Origin: Sideroxyarcus sp.
Lineage (GTDB): Bacteria > Pseudomonadota > Gammaproteobacteria > Burkholderiales > Gallionellaceae
Assembly (NCBI GenBank): GCA_030652215.1
Contig: JAUSBC010000017.1
Coordinates: forward strand, 1 to 64,000
Reading direction: 5' to 3'
DNA length: 64,000 bases
The notes under the pieces were generated by a model that saw nothing but the letters and a program-made list of their open reading frames with translations, made no database searches and had not been told where the DNA came from. The position numbers and the translations under genes were made by a program. Numbering within the stretch: the first letter of the stretch is position 1; each line of letters opens with the position of its first letter. Shown in pieces: positions 45,635 to 53,878 of the stretch.

Positions 45635-46331
45635 GACACGCCCCCGCCCAGCCGTGAACCGCAAAGGTATAGCCCACTTTGAACAGGCCGTACACGCCGA
45701 ATGTCGCAACCAGCATGCCCGCCGCCAGCCGCACGCGCGGCGACTGCACCCAGCCCTTGATGCTCTCCCAGAACAATCCGATGGCGAGCAGATTCGGCAG
45801 CGTGCCCAGGCCGAACGCGAGCATGATGAGCGCCCCCTGCGGCGCGCTGCCGCTTGCCAGCGCAGTGAGAAGCACGCTGTACACGAGTCCGCAGGGCAAC
45901 CAACCCCACAGCGCCCCCAGCCCCAGCGCGCGCGGTACCGTGTTGACGGGCAGCAGCCGGGTCGTCCAGGGTTGCAGCAGTTTCCACAATCCGCCGCCCA
46001 GGCGCTCAAGCCGGCGCACAGCGCCCCATATGCCCGCGAGGTATGTACCAAGCACGACGAGCATCAGGCTGGACAGCGCGAACAGCAGATGCTGCACCGG
46101 AGCCGCGTCGCGCAGCAACAGCCCTGCCTGCCCGATTGCGCCGACCAGCGCCCCCGCCAGCGCGTAGCTTGCAATACGCCCGCTGCTGTAGGCCAGATGA
46201 AACGGCCAGCGCGCAGTGTCTTTGGGGACTTGGGAGGTAAATACACCGACGATGCTGCCGCACATGCCGAGACAGTGCACACCGCCAAGCAGACCCACTA
46301 TGAATACGGCAACCAGACTGAATTCGCTCAT
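45621..46331 (-). CDS. TauE/SafE-like (DsbD_2) membrane protein
   Basis: The 236-residue protein has six membrane segments and the motif GLLGGVHCLGMCGSIV at residues 14-29, which is the C-x3-C hallmark of the DsbD_2/TauE-SafE family linked to heavy-metal and cytochrome oxidase assembly (CcoH/CcdA-like). A second pair, LPCGLVYS, lies near residue 145. It probably moves copper or reductant across the inner membrane for the SCO protein it overlaps. It starts 47 bases after bioD ends. Confidence 0.85.
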   Translation of the reverse strand: MSEFSLVAVFIVGLLGGVHCLGMCGSIVGVFTSQVPKDTARWPFHLAYSSGRIASYALAGALVGAIGQAGLLLRDAAPVQHLLFALSSLMLVVLGTYLAGIWGAVRRLERLGGGLWKLLQPWTTRLLPVNTVPRALGLGALWGWLPCGLVYSVLLTALASGSAPQGALIMLAFGLGTLPNLLAIGLFWESIKGWVQSPRVRLAAGMLVATFGVYGLFKVGYTFAVHGWAGACHVAA

Positions 46332-46378
46332 CTTTACCCATTTATTTCGGGAGGGCCTGCGCCCCGCCGGAGGTCACT

Positions 46379-47059
46379 TCAGCGCTCAGCCAACGGCGCT
46401 CCCAACAAACCCAAATCCAGACATGAAGCTGCAACCTTCATGTCCGGCTCAACCATGTGTGGAATCACCCCTAGCAACGGTGCCGCGATACGTTCACGCA
46501 GGGTCTGGATATTTTCCTGCAGAGAAGGCATGTCCGCATCCAGCACGTTGGCGACCCAACCCGCGCATTCTAATTGGTAATCGGCGATGACGCGCAGCGT
46601 CAGCAGCGCATGATTGATGCAGCCCAGCCGCATGCGCACCACCAGGATGACGGGCAGACCGATTTCCTTTGCCAGATCGGCGCTATCCAGCTTTTCGTTC
46701 AGCGGCACGCAGAATCCGCCCACGCCCTCCACGATCACTTCGTCGGTCTGCCCCGCCAGTTCACGGTATGACGCCATGATGCGCGGAAGGTCTATGCGTG
46801 TCCCGGCATGGCGCGCGGCTAGATGGGGCGCAATGGCACGCGGAAAACAATAGGGATTGATCTGGCCGTAGGTGGCCCGCACTGTGCTCGCAGCGCTCAA
46901 GAGTTTGGCATCTTCGTTGCGGTCGTCGGCGTCGCAGCCCGCCGCCACCGGCTTGAAGCCGGCCACGCGCTTGCCCTGTGCAGCAAAGGCATTCAGCAGC
47001 GCGCAACTCACCAGCGTTTTGCCGACGCCCGTGTCGGTGCCTGTTATGAAATAGCTCAA
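46379..47059 (-). CDS. bioD: Dethiobiotin synthetase
   Basis: The 226-residue protein begins MSYFITGTDTGVGKTLVSCAL, the P-loop signature of BioD, and keeps GFKPVAAGCD and VEGVGGFCVPLN. It makes dethiobiotin from DAPA, CO2 and ATP. The start overlaps bioC by four bases; it is the last of the five biotin genes. bioA is not in the window. Confidence 0.96.
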   Translation of the reverse strand: MSYFITGTDTGVGKTLVSCALLNAFAAQGKRVAGFKPVAAGCDADDRNEDAKLLSAASTVRATYGQINPYCFPRAIAPHLAARHAGTRIDLPRIMASYRELAGQTDEVIVEGVGGFCVPLNEKLDSADLAKEIGLPVILVVRMRLGCINHALLTLRVIADYQLECAGWVANVLDADMPSLQENIQTLRERIAAPLLGVIPHMVEPDMKVAASCLDLGLLGAPLAER

Positions 47060-47925
47060 AGTTTGAAATCCGTCTTGATGATGGCGCGCCCGTCCGCTGC
47101 CACTTTGGGCGCGGTCTTCCAGGCGTGGCCGTAGACGATTTCGAAGGTCGCGGGCAACTTTCCGTCGCGGCGCAGTTTTTCGTAATTCTCGGTGACGCGC
47201 TTCCAGGCCGCCTTGCCCATCATGCCGGGCGCACGCCCCGCCGTGGCGTTGTGCGCACCGATACTCTTCAAGTCCTGCATCACCGCGCGCACGTCGTCAT
47301 AGGTCAGCGTAATCCGCTCCATTTCCATCACGGGATCGGAAAATCCCGCCGCCATCAACATGTCGCCGACGTCGTGCATGTCGGCGAACCGGCTCAGGTG
47401 GCTGTATCCGTCCACATCGCTGAAGGCGGTACGCAATTCGCGCAGGGTGTCCACACCGAAACTGGAAAATATCAGCAAGCCGTCCACCTTCAGCACGCGC
47501 TGCAATTCGACGAACGTCGCCGGCAAATCGTTGCACCATTGCAAGGCAAGGTTCGACCACACCATATCCACACTGCCGGAGGCGACAGGCAGTGCTTCGA
47601 CGTCGGCACACAGGTAATTCTCGCGCTTTCCCGCAAACAGTTTTTTCCACCAGCTTGAAGTGCCGCGCGCCTGCTCCAGCATGCCGATGGCGATATCCAG
47701 CGCCGTGATCTCCGCTTTGGGATAGCGCCCGCCCAACTGGCGCGTGCCCCAACCGGTGCCGCTGCCCACATCCAGCAGGCGCGCAGGCTGCAGCTTGATG
47801 CAGTCGAGACGCTCCAGCATGCGCGTACACACCTCGCGCTGCAGCACCGCCGCCGCGTCGTAGTCCCGCGCGGCGCGGCTGAAAGCGCGGCGCACTTGTT
47901 TCTTGTCTATTTCGAATTCATTCAT
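47056..47925 (-). CDS. bioC: Malonyl-ACP O-methyltransferase
   Basis: The 289-residue protein is a SAM methyltransferase: LLDVGSGTGWGTRQLGGRYP is motif I, ITALDIAIGML motif II and DMVWSNLALQWCNDLP motif IV. The N-terminal KKQVRRAFSRAARDYDAAAVLQ is typical of BioC. It methylates malonyl-ACP to start pimelate synthesis. It overlaps bioH by eight bases and bioD by four. Confidence 0.95.
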   Translation of the reverse strand: MNEFEIDKKQVRRAFSRAARDYDAAAVLQREVCTRMLERLDCIKLQPARLLDVGSGTGWGTRQLGGRYPKAEITALDIAIGMLEQARGTSSWWKKLFAGKRENYLCADVEALPVASGSVDMVWSNLALQWCNDLPATFVELQRVLKVDGLLIFSSFGVDTLRELRTAFSDVDGYSHLSRFADMHDVGDMLMAAGFSDPVMEMERITLTYDDVRAVMQDLKSIGAHNATAGRAPGMMGKAAWKRVTENYEKLRRDGKLPATFEIVYGHAWKTAPKVAADGRAIIKTDFKL

Positions 47926-48682
47926 GCAGGAAACTCTTTACGTGTTCGACGAAAATTTCGGGATGCGACAGGAACGGCGCATGCGCCGCGCCCTTCACTT
48001 CCACCGCGCGCGCCGATTTCAGGGCTTGCGCCAGATAGTGCGAGGCTTGCGGCAGCGTCAGTTTGTCACGTTCTCCGGCAATGACCAAGGTCGGCTGTTC
48101 GATACCGGCCAATTCGCCGCGCAGATCTGCATCGCGCAGGATGTCCAATCCCCCGCGCAACGCGGCCATGTCGGGCTCGCCCCGGCTGAACAGACGTTCG
48201 CGCAACGATGACAGCAACTCGCGTTCGTTTTCGCTGCCGCGCAATTGCAGTGCAATGAAGCGGCGCAAGGTCGCGGCATGATTCTGCTCCAATTCGGCGG
48301 CAAATTTTTCGAGCACTGCGCCATCCATGCCAAAAAACCAGTCTTCACGTGCGGCAAAGCACGGCGTGCTTGCAACCAGTATCAGGCGCCGCACTTTTTC
48401 CGGCTCGCGCGCTGCCCAGTGTAGTGCAAGCTGGCCGCCCAGCGACCAGCCGCACACGGTTAGCGGCTCGCCGAATTGCTCCGACAGGGAGTGCACCAGA
48501 GTATCCAGGTTCGTTTCGGGCAGTGGCGCACTCGCGCCGTTGCCCGGCAAATCCAGAGTGTGCACGCGGAAGGCTGTCGCCAGCTTCGCTGCGACATCCG
48601 TCCAGACGCCGCCGTGCATACCCCAACCATGAATCAACAATAGCGGCTCACCACTGCCTATGCTTTCAACATGCAAGCTCAT
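47918..48682 (-). CDS. bioH: Pimeloyl-ACP methyl ester carboxylesterase
   Basis: The start is ATG 48682 (MSLHVESIGSGEPLLLIHGW), with GGAG eight bases upstream; the track uses a TTG. The 254-residue product is an alpha/beta hydrolase with the nucleophile in VCGWSLGGQLALHWA, Asp in IAGERDKLTLP and His in GAAHAPFLSHPE. It removes the methyl group put on by BioC. It overlaps bioF by 17 bases. Confidence 0.94.
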   Translation of the reverse strand: MSLHVESIGSGEPLLLIHGWGMHGGVWTDVAAKLATAFRVHTLDLPGNGASAPLPETNLDTLVHSLSEQFGEPLTVCGWSLGGQLALHWAAREPEKVRRLILVASTPCFAAREDWFFGMDGAVLEKFAAELEQNHAATLRRFIALQLRGSENERELLSSLRERLFSRGEPDMAALRGGLDILRDADLRGELAGIEQPTLVIAGERDKLTLPQASHYLAQALKSARAVEVKGAAHAPFLSHPEIFVEHVKSFLHE

Positions 48683-49826
48683 GCAGCGCTCCGACAAGTT
48701 GATTCACATCGACTGCGCTATGCGCTGCCGACAAAGTAATGCGCAGCCGCGCCGTGCCCTGCGGCACGGTCGGGGGCCGTATCGCGGCGACCCAGATGCC
48801 GCGTTCGCGCAGGCTTTCGCTCAGTTTCAGGGCCTGCAGATTATCGCCGATCAGCAAGGGCTGTATCGCGGTGTCGGAAGGCATCAGTTGCCAGGGCAGG
48901 CCGGACAGGCCGTCACGCAATTGCTCGACGAGCTGTTTCAGGTGTACGCGCAACGCCTCGCCCTGCCCGATCAGTTCCAGGCTCTGCGACAAGGCGACGG
49001 ACAAGGCGGGAGGCGTGGCAGTGGTGTAGACGTAGCTGTGCGCATGGTTGACGAGCGTGTCGACGACCACCTGTTCGGCCGCGACGAAGGCGCCGGACAC
49101 GCCGGCGGCCTTGCCCAGCGTTGCCATGTAGACGATGCGTTGCGACGCGATACCGAAATGGGAAAGCGAGCCGCACCCCCGCTCGCCCAGCACGCCGAAG
49201 CCGTGCGCGTCATCCACATACAGCCATGCATCGTGCTGCTCGCACAAAGCCAGCATTTCGCGCAACGGCGCGATGTCTCCATCCATGCTGAATACCGCAT
49301 CGGTGATGACGAGTTTGCGCCCACTTTGGGTCTGCGCCAGCAATTGCGCCAGTTGCGCCATGTCGCCATGCCGGTAGCGTTTCGTTTCGGCGCGGGACAG
49401 CAGCATCGCGTCGTTCAGCGAAGCGTGGTTAAGTTTGTCGGCGAAGACCGTATCACCCTTGCCGACCAGCCCCTGCACCACGCCCAGGTTGGCCATGTAG
49501 CCGGTGGAAAACAACAGCGCCGCGGGTTTGCCGACGAAGGCGGCGAGTTGATGTTCGAGCCGGTGGTGCGGTTCGAAATGGCCGCTGACCAGATGCGCCG
49601 CGCCCGCGCCCACTCCCCATTGCTGTGCGCCCTGCTGCAGGGCCGCGATGAGTTGCGGGTGATTGGCAAGACCGAGATAGTCGTTGCTGCAGAACGCGAG
49701 GTAAGGCTTGCCATCCACCGTGATGTGCGGCGATTGCGGCGTATCTAGCGTGCGGCGCCTACGCAACAACCCCTGCTCGGCACGGGTTTCGAGTTCTTTA
49801 GAAAGGGAAGAAAAAGGCATAAACAT
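48666..49826 (-). CDS. bioF: 8-amino-7-oxononanoate synthase
   Basis: The 386-residue protein is a PLP-dependent alpha-oxoamine synthase: YLAFCSNDYLGLANHP, HLVSGHFEPHHRLE, VDDAHGFGVLGERG and the PLP Lys in MATLGKAAGVSGAF. It joins pimeloyl-ACP and alanine to form KAPA. It lies 120 bases downstream of bioB, with a repeat between them. Confidence 0.96.
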   Translation of the reverse strand: MFMPFSSLSKELETRAEQGLLRRRRTLDTPQSPHITVDGKPYLAFCSNDYLGLANHPQLIAALQQGAQQWGVGAGAAHLVSGHFEPHHRLEHQLAAFVGKPAALLFSTGYMANLGVVQGLVGKGDTVFADKLNHASLNDAMLLSRAETKRYRHGDMAQLAQLLAQTQSGRKLVITDAVFSMDGDIAPLREMLALCEQHDAWLYVDDAHGFGVLGERGCGSLSHFGIASQRIVYMATLGKAAGVSGAFVAAEQVVVDTLVNHAHSYVYTTATPPALSVALSQSLELIGQGEALRVHLKQLVEQLRDGLSGLPWQLMPSDTAIQPLLIGDNLQALKLSESLRERGIWVAAIRPPTVPQGTARLRITLSAAHSAVDVNQLVGALHELAC

Positions 49827-49841
49827 CCGGCACAGAGAATT

Positions 49842-49937
49842 TGTAGGATGGGTTGAGTCCTTCGACTTCGCTCAGGACAGGCTGCGCGACACCCATCATC
49901 GGGCACGGCGGGTATCGCTACGCTCCACCCACCCTAC
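49842..49937. repeat. Composite palindromic element between bioB and bioF
   Basis: The outer ends TGTAGGATGGGTTGAG and CTCCACCCACCCTACG are partly complementary. Inside is TTCGACTTCGCTCAGGACAG, a core of the family also found in rarA, and CACCCATCATCGGGCACGG. It fills the gap and may weaken bioB read-through. Confidence 0.75.
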
Positions 49938-49946
49938 GCATTGCGG

Positions 49947-50945
49947 TTAATGGCACTTGTCAGCGAGCGGATACAAACCCAGCTTGTTCATCAACGCCCG
50001 GTCGCGTTCCACTTCCGGATTGCCCGTGGTCAGCAACTGGTCGCCGTAAAAGATGGAATTGGCGCCGGCCAGGAAGCACAGGGCTTGCACCGCATCGCTC
50101 ATTTCCCCGCGCCCGGCGGAGAGGCGCACGAACGCTTTCGGCATGGTGATGCGTGCCACGGCGATGGTGCGCACGAAATCCAGCGGGTCCAGGTCTTCGG
50201 TATCAGCCAGCGGCGTGCCCTCGACCTTGACCAGGTTGTTGATCGGCACGCTTTCCGGATAGGGATTCATGTTGGCCAGTTGCGCAACGAGTCCCGCGCG
50301 CTGGGTGAGGCTTTCGCCCATACCGATAATCCCGCCGCTGCAGATATGCATGCCGGCTTTGCGCACGCGCTCCAGGGTATCGATGCGGTCCTGGTAGTCG
50401 CGCGTGGTGATGATGTTGCCGTAGAACTCGGGCGAGGTGTCCAGGTTGTGGTTGTAATAGTCGAGGCCGGCGTCTTTCAGTTGCCCGGTCTGCTCGTCGT
50501 TGAGCATACCCAGCGTGGCGCAGGTTTCCATGCCCAGCGCGCGCACTTCCTTGACCATTTCGACCACGGCGGTCATGTCTTCTTTCGAGGGCTCGCGCCA
50601 GGCCGCGCCCATGCAGAAGCGTCCGGCGCCGGCATTTTTGGCTGCCTTGGCCGCTTTCAGCACTTCCTCGATATCCAGGATCTTCATGTTTTCCACTCCT
50701 GCGGAGTGGTAGGACGACTGAGTGCAGTAGCCGCAATCTTCGGTGCAGCCGCCGGTCTTGATCGACAGCAAAGTGGACAGTTGCACCGCGTTCGGGTCGA
50801 AATGCTCGCGGTGTATTTGTTGCGCGCGGTACATCAGGTCTGAAAAGGGCAGCTTGTACAAGGCTTCGACTGCCGCAACGCTCCAGGTTTGGGGCGTCGC
50901 TTCGGATTGGGAGGAAGGTGCGAATTCGGCGGTTTTGGTTTGCAT
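49947..50945 (-). CDS. bioB: Biotin synthase
   Basis: The start is ATG 50945 ([13 protein letters not shown]); the track start at 51002 lies in the divergent promoter region. The 332-residue product is a radical-SAM protein with the 4Fe-4S motif CTEDCGYC, and other conserved residues ([29 protein letters not shown]) that include the 2Fe-2S ligands. It inserts sulfur into dethiobiotin. It is divergent from comF across 72 bases, and is the first of the biotin genes. Confidence 0.97.
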   Translation of the reverse strand: MQTKTAEFAPSSQSEATPQTWSVAAVEALYKLPFSDLMYRAQQIHREHFDPNAVQLSTLLSIKTGGCTEDCGYCTQSSYHSAGVENMKILDIEEVLKAAKAAKNAGAGRFCMGAAWREPSKEDMTAVVEMVKEVRALGMETCATLGMLNDEQTGQLKDAGLDYYNHNLDTSPEFYGNIITTRDYQDRIDTLERVRKAGMHICSGGIIGMGESLTQRAGLVAQLANMNPYPESVPINNLVKVEGTPLADTEDLDPLDFVRTIAVARITMPKAFVRLSAGRGEMSDAVQALCFLAGANSIFYGDQLLTTGNPEVERDRALMNKLGLYPLADKCH

Positions 50946-51017
50946 ATAAATAGTGGCAAGCAAGTAGAATGGGAAAAAAGCATCCTCGACCCGATAAATC
51001 AACAGGATCGGAACGAC

Positions 51018-51734
51018 ATGTCTATTTTATCCCATCACTCGTTTGACATCGGCGCAAAATTTGCACGACTATTGCCCGCCCAACCCTGCCTGCTGTGCGG
51101 CGCGGCCAGCCACGACGGCTTGTGCTGTGCCAACTGCGACGCGGAATTGCCGCGTATAGGCGCAGGTCATTGTCCGGTTTGCGGGCTGCCGACCCCGGAC
51201 GGCAACGTGTGCGGACAGTGCCTGAAGCATGCGCCGCCGTTCGACCATACCGTCGCCGCCTTCAGCTACGGTTTTCCGGTGGACAAGTTGATTCAGGCAC
51301 TCAAGTTTAACGACCGACTGATCCTGGTTGATTTTCTTGCGCAGGCCCTGGCACTGCGCATTGAGACCCGTCCAGACTGCATCGTGGCCATGCCGCTGCA
51401 TCCCGCCCGTCTGCGCGAACGCGGTTTCAACCAATCCCTGCTACTGGCGCGCAGGATTTCGCGCAAGCTGCGCCTTCCCCTGCTTGCCGACGCCTGCGAA
51501 CGCGTGCGCAACACGCCGCCGCAATCCGCTTTGCCGTGGAAAGAGCGCGACAAGAACATGCGCCAGGCCTTCACCTGCAAACCCGGCTCCGCCGTGCGCG
51601 GCAAACATGTCGCCATCGTGGATGACGTGATGACGACGGGCGCTTCGATAGGCGAACTGGCGCGGGCACTGAAAAAGGCCGGCGCGAGCGAAGTCAGTGC
51701 GTGGGTGGTTGCGCGGACGTTGCCGCACAGTTGA
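51018..51734 (+). CDS. comF: ComF-family phosphoribosyltransferase-like protein
   Basis: The start is ATG 51018 ([14 protein letters not shown]) with GGATCGGAAC upstream; the track start at 50889 lies inside bioB. The 238-residue product has an N-terminal zinc-finger-like region ([34 protein letters not shown]) and a C-terminal PRTase domain ([14 protein letters not shown] and [17 protein letters not shown]). ComF proteins support DNA uptake in competent bacteria, though the activity is not settled. It is the neighbour of bioB in many proteobacteria. Confidence 0.92.
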   Translation: MSILSHHSFDIGAKFARLLPAQPCLLCGAASHDGLCCANCDAELPRIGAGHCPVCGLPTPDGNVCGQCLKHAPPFDHTVAAFSYGFPVDKLIQALKFNDRLILVDFLAQALALRIETRPDCIVAMPLHPARLRERGFNQSLLLARRISRKLRLPLLADACERVRNTPPQSALPWKERDKNMRQAFTCKPGSAVRGKHVAIVDDVMTTGASIGELARALKKAGASEVSAWVVARTLPHS

Positions 51735-51751
51735 TTAGAGCTCTTTGAGGA

Positions 51752-51830
51752 GTAGGGTGGGCACGTTTTTGTGCCCACGCGGCGCAGAACCTGAAACAGC
51801 GTGGGCACGAAATCGTGCCCCCCCCCTACA
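51752..51830. repeat. Palindromic element (TGTAGGGTGGGCA family) between convergent genes
   Basis: GTAGGGTGGGCAC and GTGCCC...CCCTAC pair over long arms with a GTGGGCAC inner pair; a C-run at 51817-51825 breaks the right arm. It lies between the comF and mshN stops and could serve as a two-way terminator. An 11-base direct repeat (AGCTCTTTGAG) lies on each side. Confidence 0.8.
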
Positions 51831-51837
51831 CCAAGAT

Positions 51838-52920
51838 TCAAAGCTCTTTGAGCTTCTGCTGCACGAATGCCTGCAACTGCGGGTTCAGGGTATTCGTTGC
51901 CAGTGCGCGCTGAAATGCCTCGCGCGCGTCTTCCTTGCGTTCCAGCGCCTGCAGCGAGATGCCCATGCCCATCAGCCACACGCCGTTGTTGGGCGCCAGT
52001 TTCAGCGCAATCTGATAGTGCGCCACGGCTTCCTCGTAACGATTCTGGCGGTGCAACAGGTAGGCCATGAACGACTGGAAGTCGGCCTGACCTTCGGCAT
52101 ATTGCGAGACCTTTTGCAGGGTTTCCAATGCCAGCGGCGCTGCATCGCGCTCGACCTGAAGGCGCGCCAGTTGCATGGCAAACGAGGTGTCGCGCGCATC
52201 GCGCTTCAATCCTCGCTGCAGCACTTCTTCGGCTTCGGCATTGCGCTTCAGGTTTACCAGCAGAGCCACCCATGCCCGGCGCGCGGGTTTGTACGTCGAG
52301 TCGATGAGCAACGCACCTTTGTAACCTGTCAGCGCATCTTCGGTTCTGCCTTCCTGGACTGCAAGATTGGCGATGCGGAATTCGTTCTCGGCGCGCTGCA
52401 GCGGGCTGATCTTTTTGAGCAGCTCGGGATTTTCCGCAGGATGAACGTCAACTGTTTCTGCAGGGGCAGGTTTCGCGCGCTCCGGCTTGCGCGGCGCAGG
52501 TTTCTTCGCCTCTGCTGGAGCTGCTTCGGGTTCATCCTCGCTGCTGATTTGAAGCAGGGGTTTGCCGCGCAGGCTGTCGACCGGCTGCGAGGCGGCAAGC
52601 GACGAGACGACCTGCACCCCGCTTTCGCCCGGCATGGATACCGCCCACACGGGTGCGGAAGCGGGCTCGGATGCCGGTGCGGGAACGGCCAGTGCTACAA
52701 CCGGAGGCGCGACGACCAGCTTCGCGGGCGCGATGGCCTGCGTGCGCGACAGATACCATTTGCCGCCCGCCAGCACTACCAGCAGCCCGATCCCCAGCGT
52801 CAAATAAAGCGCGTGATGCGACTGCCGGCGCGGCGGAACGGGACGTATGGTGGTTTCGCCCAGGGGCGTGTTCACCCCCCGGTTTTCGAGTTCGTTCAAT
52901 ACCTGATTGATGATGCTCAT
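51838..52920 (-). CDS. mshN: MSHA biogenesis protein MshN (TPR protein)
   Basis: The start is ATG 52920 (MSIINQVLNELENRG), the conserved MshN opening; the longer track ORF crosses mshM. The 360-residue product has one membrane segment (ALYLTLGIGLLVVLAGG, residues about 38-54), a proline/alanine-rich periplasmic linker and at least four TPR-like repeats at about 170-355. TPRs help the secretin or pilus parts assemble. It overlaps mshM by four bases and is the last msh gene here. Confidence 0.88.
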   Translation of the reverse strand: MSIINQVLNELENRGVNTPLGETTIRPVPPRRQSHHALYLTLGIGLLVVLAGGKWYLSRTQAIAPAKLVVAPPVVALAVPAPASEPASAPVWAVSMPGESGVQVVSSLAASQPVDSLRGKPLLQISSEDEPEAAPAEAKKPAPRKPERAKPAPAETVDVHPAENPELLKKISPLQRAENEFRIANLAVQEGRTEDALTGYKGALLIDSTYKPARRAWVALLVNLKRNAEAEEVLQRGLKRDARDTSFAMQLARLQVERDAAPLALETLQKVSQYAEGQADFQSFMAYLLHRQNRYEEAVAHYQIALKLAPNNGVWLMGMGISLQALERKEDAREAFQRALATNTLNPQLQAFVQQKLKEL

Positions 52921-53873
52921 TGCAGCGACAGGGCGAGCAGCGTCAGTGCGCCGATCACGGCCGCAGATCCGACACCCCAGATCCAGGGCATCCAGTCCTT
53001 GTAGGATTCCGGCGTATCGGCTGCGGCTTTGCGCACATGTCGCGCCCGCACCTGTTGCCGGCCTTCGGCGAAGCTCAGCATCAGCGCCTTGTGCGCGATG
53101 ATGTTGGCCAGCCGGGGCGTGCCGCGCGTGACCCGGTGCAGCAAACTGACTGCTCCGGAATTGAACAGGGTCTCGCCCTTGAATCCGGCCACGGCCAGCC
53201 GGTGCCGCAGGTAGCGGTCCATTTCGTCGCGGTGCAAGCCGTTCAGCTTGTACTGAAAGCTGATGCGCTGACGCAGCTGGCGCACCGAATTGTGTTTGAG
53301 GCGCTCGTCCAGTTCCGGCTGCCCGAACAGCACCACCTGCATCAGTTTGCGCTTTTCCGTTTCCAGATTGGTCAGCAGGCGCAGCACCTCCAGGCTTTCC
53401 AGCGGCATTGCCTGCGCTTCGTCCAGGCACACCAGCACGCGTTTGCCGTCGCGCGCAAAATTGAGCAGGGTGCGCGTCAGTTCTTTCAGCAGTTGATGCT
53501 GGTCAAAGGAGTTGTCGATCTCGATGCGGAACTCGTCCGCCAGCGCCAGCAGCAGGCTGCGCGGTTCGAGATAGGGGTTGGGAATGTAGGCGGTGATGAA
53601 CTTTGCCGCATGGCGCCCGCTGGTGCCGCCGTCCTGCGTGCCGATATCGGTGGTGGTGGCGCGGTCGCTGTTGAGCGTGGCGATAAATTTGCGGCACAGC
53701 AGGGTTTTGCCGTTGCCCACCTCGCCCACAATCTTGATAAAGCCCTCGCCGGTGCGTGCCGCCACCAGCAGGGTATTCAGCCCTTCCTGGTAGTTGGTGC
53801 AGGCAAAGAAAAAGCTGGTATCGGGGGTAAGCGAGAACGGCAACTCGCGCAGACCGAAATGCGCCAGATACAT
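52917..53873 (-). CDS. mshM: MSHA biogenesis protein MshM (ExeA-like ATPase)
   Basis: The 318-residue protein starts MYLAHFGLRELPFSLTPDTS, the ExeA/GspA-type opening, with Walker A in GEVGNGKTLLCRKF and Walker B in VLVCLDEAQAMP. Sensor and arginine parts follow (LRQRISFQYKLNGL), and one membrane segment is near the C-terminus (IWGVGSAAVIGALTLLALSL). It is thought to help insert the secretin through peptidoglycan. It starts five bases after the mshL stop. Confidence 0.92.
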   Translation of the reverse strand: MYLAHFGLRELPFSLTPDTSFFFACTNYQEGLNTLLVAARTGEGFIKIVGEVGNGKTLLCRKFIATLNSDRATTTDIGTQDGGTSGRHAAKFITAYIPNPYLEPRSLLLALADEFRIEIDNSFDQHQLLKELTRTLLNFARDGKRVLVCLDEAQAMPLESLEVLRLLTNLETEKRKLMQVVLFGQPELDERLKHNSVRQLRQRISFQYKLNGLHRDEMDRYLRHRLAVAGFKGETLFNSGAVSLLHRVTRGTPRLANIIAHKALMLSFAEGRQQVRARHVRKAAADTPESYKDWMPWIWGVGSAAVIGALTLLALSLQ

Positions 53874-53878
53874 GATGC

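Noticed and set aside
50946-51017. BirA-type operator between bioB and comF
   Set aside because: No inverted repeat resembling TTGTAAACC...GGTTTACAA could be found in this 72-base gap.
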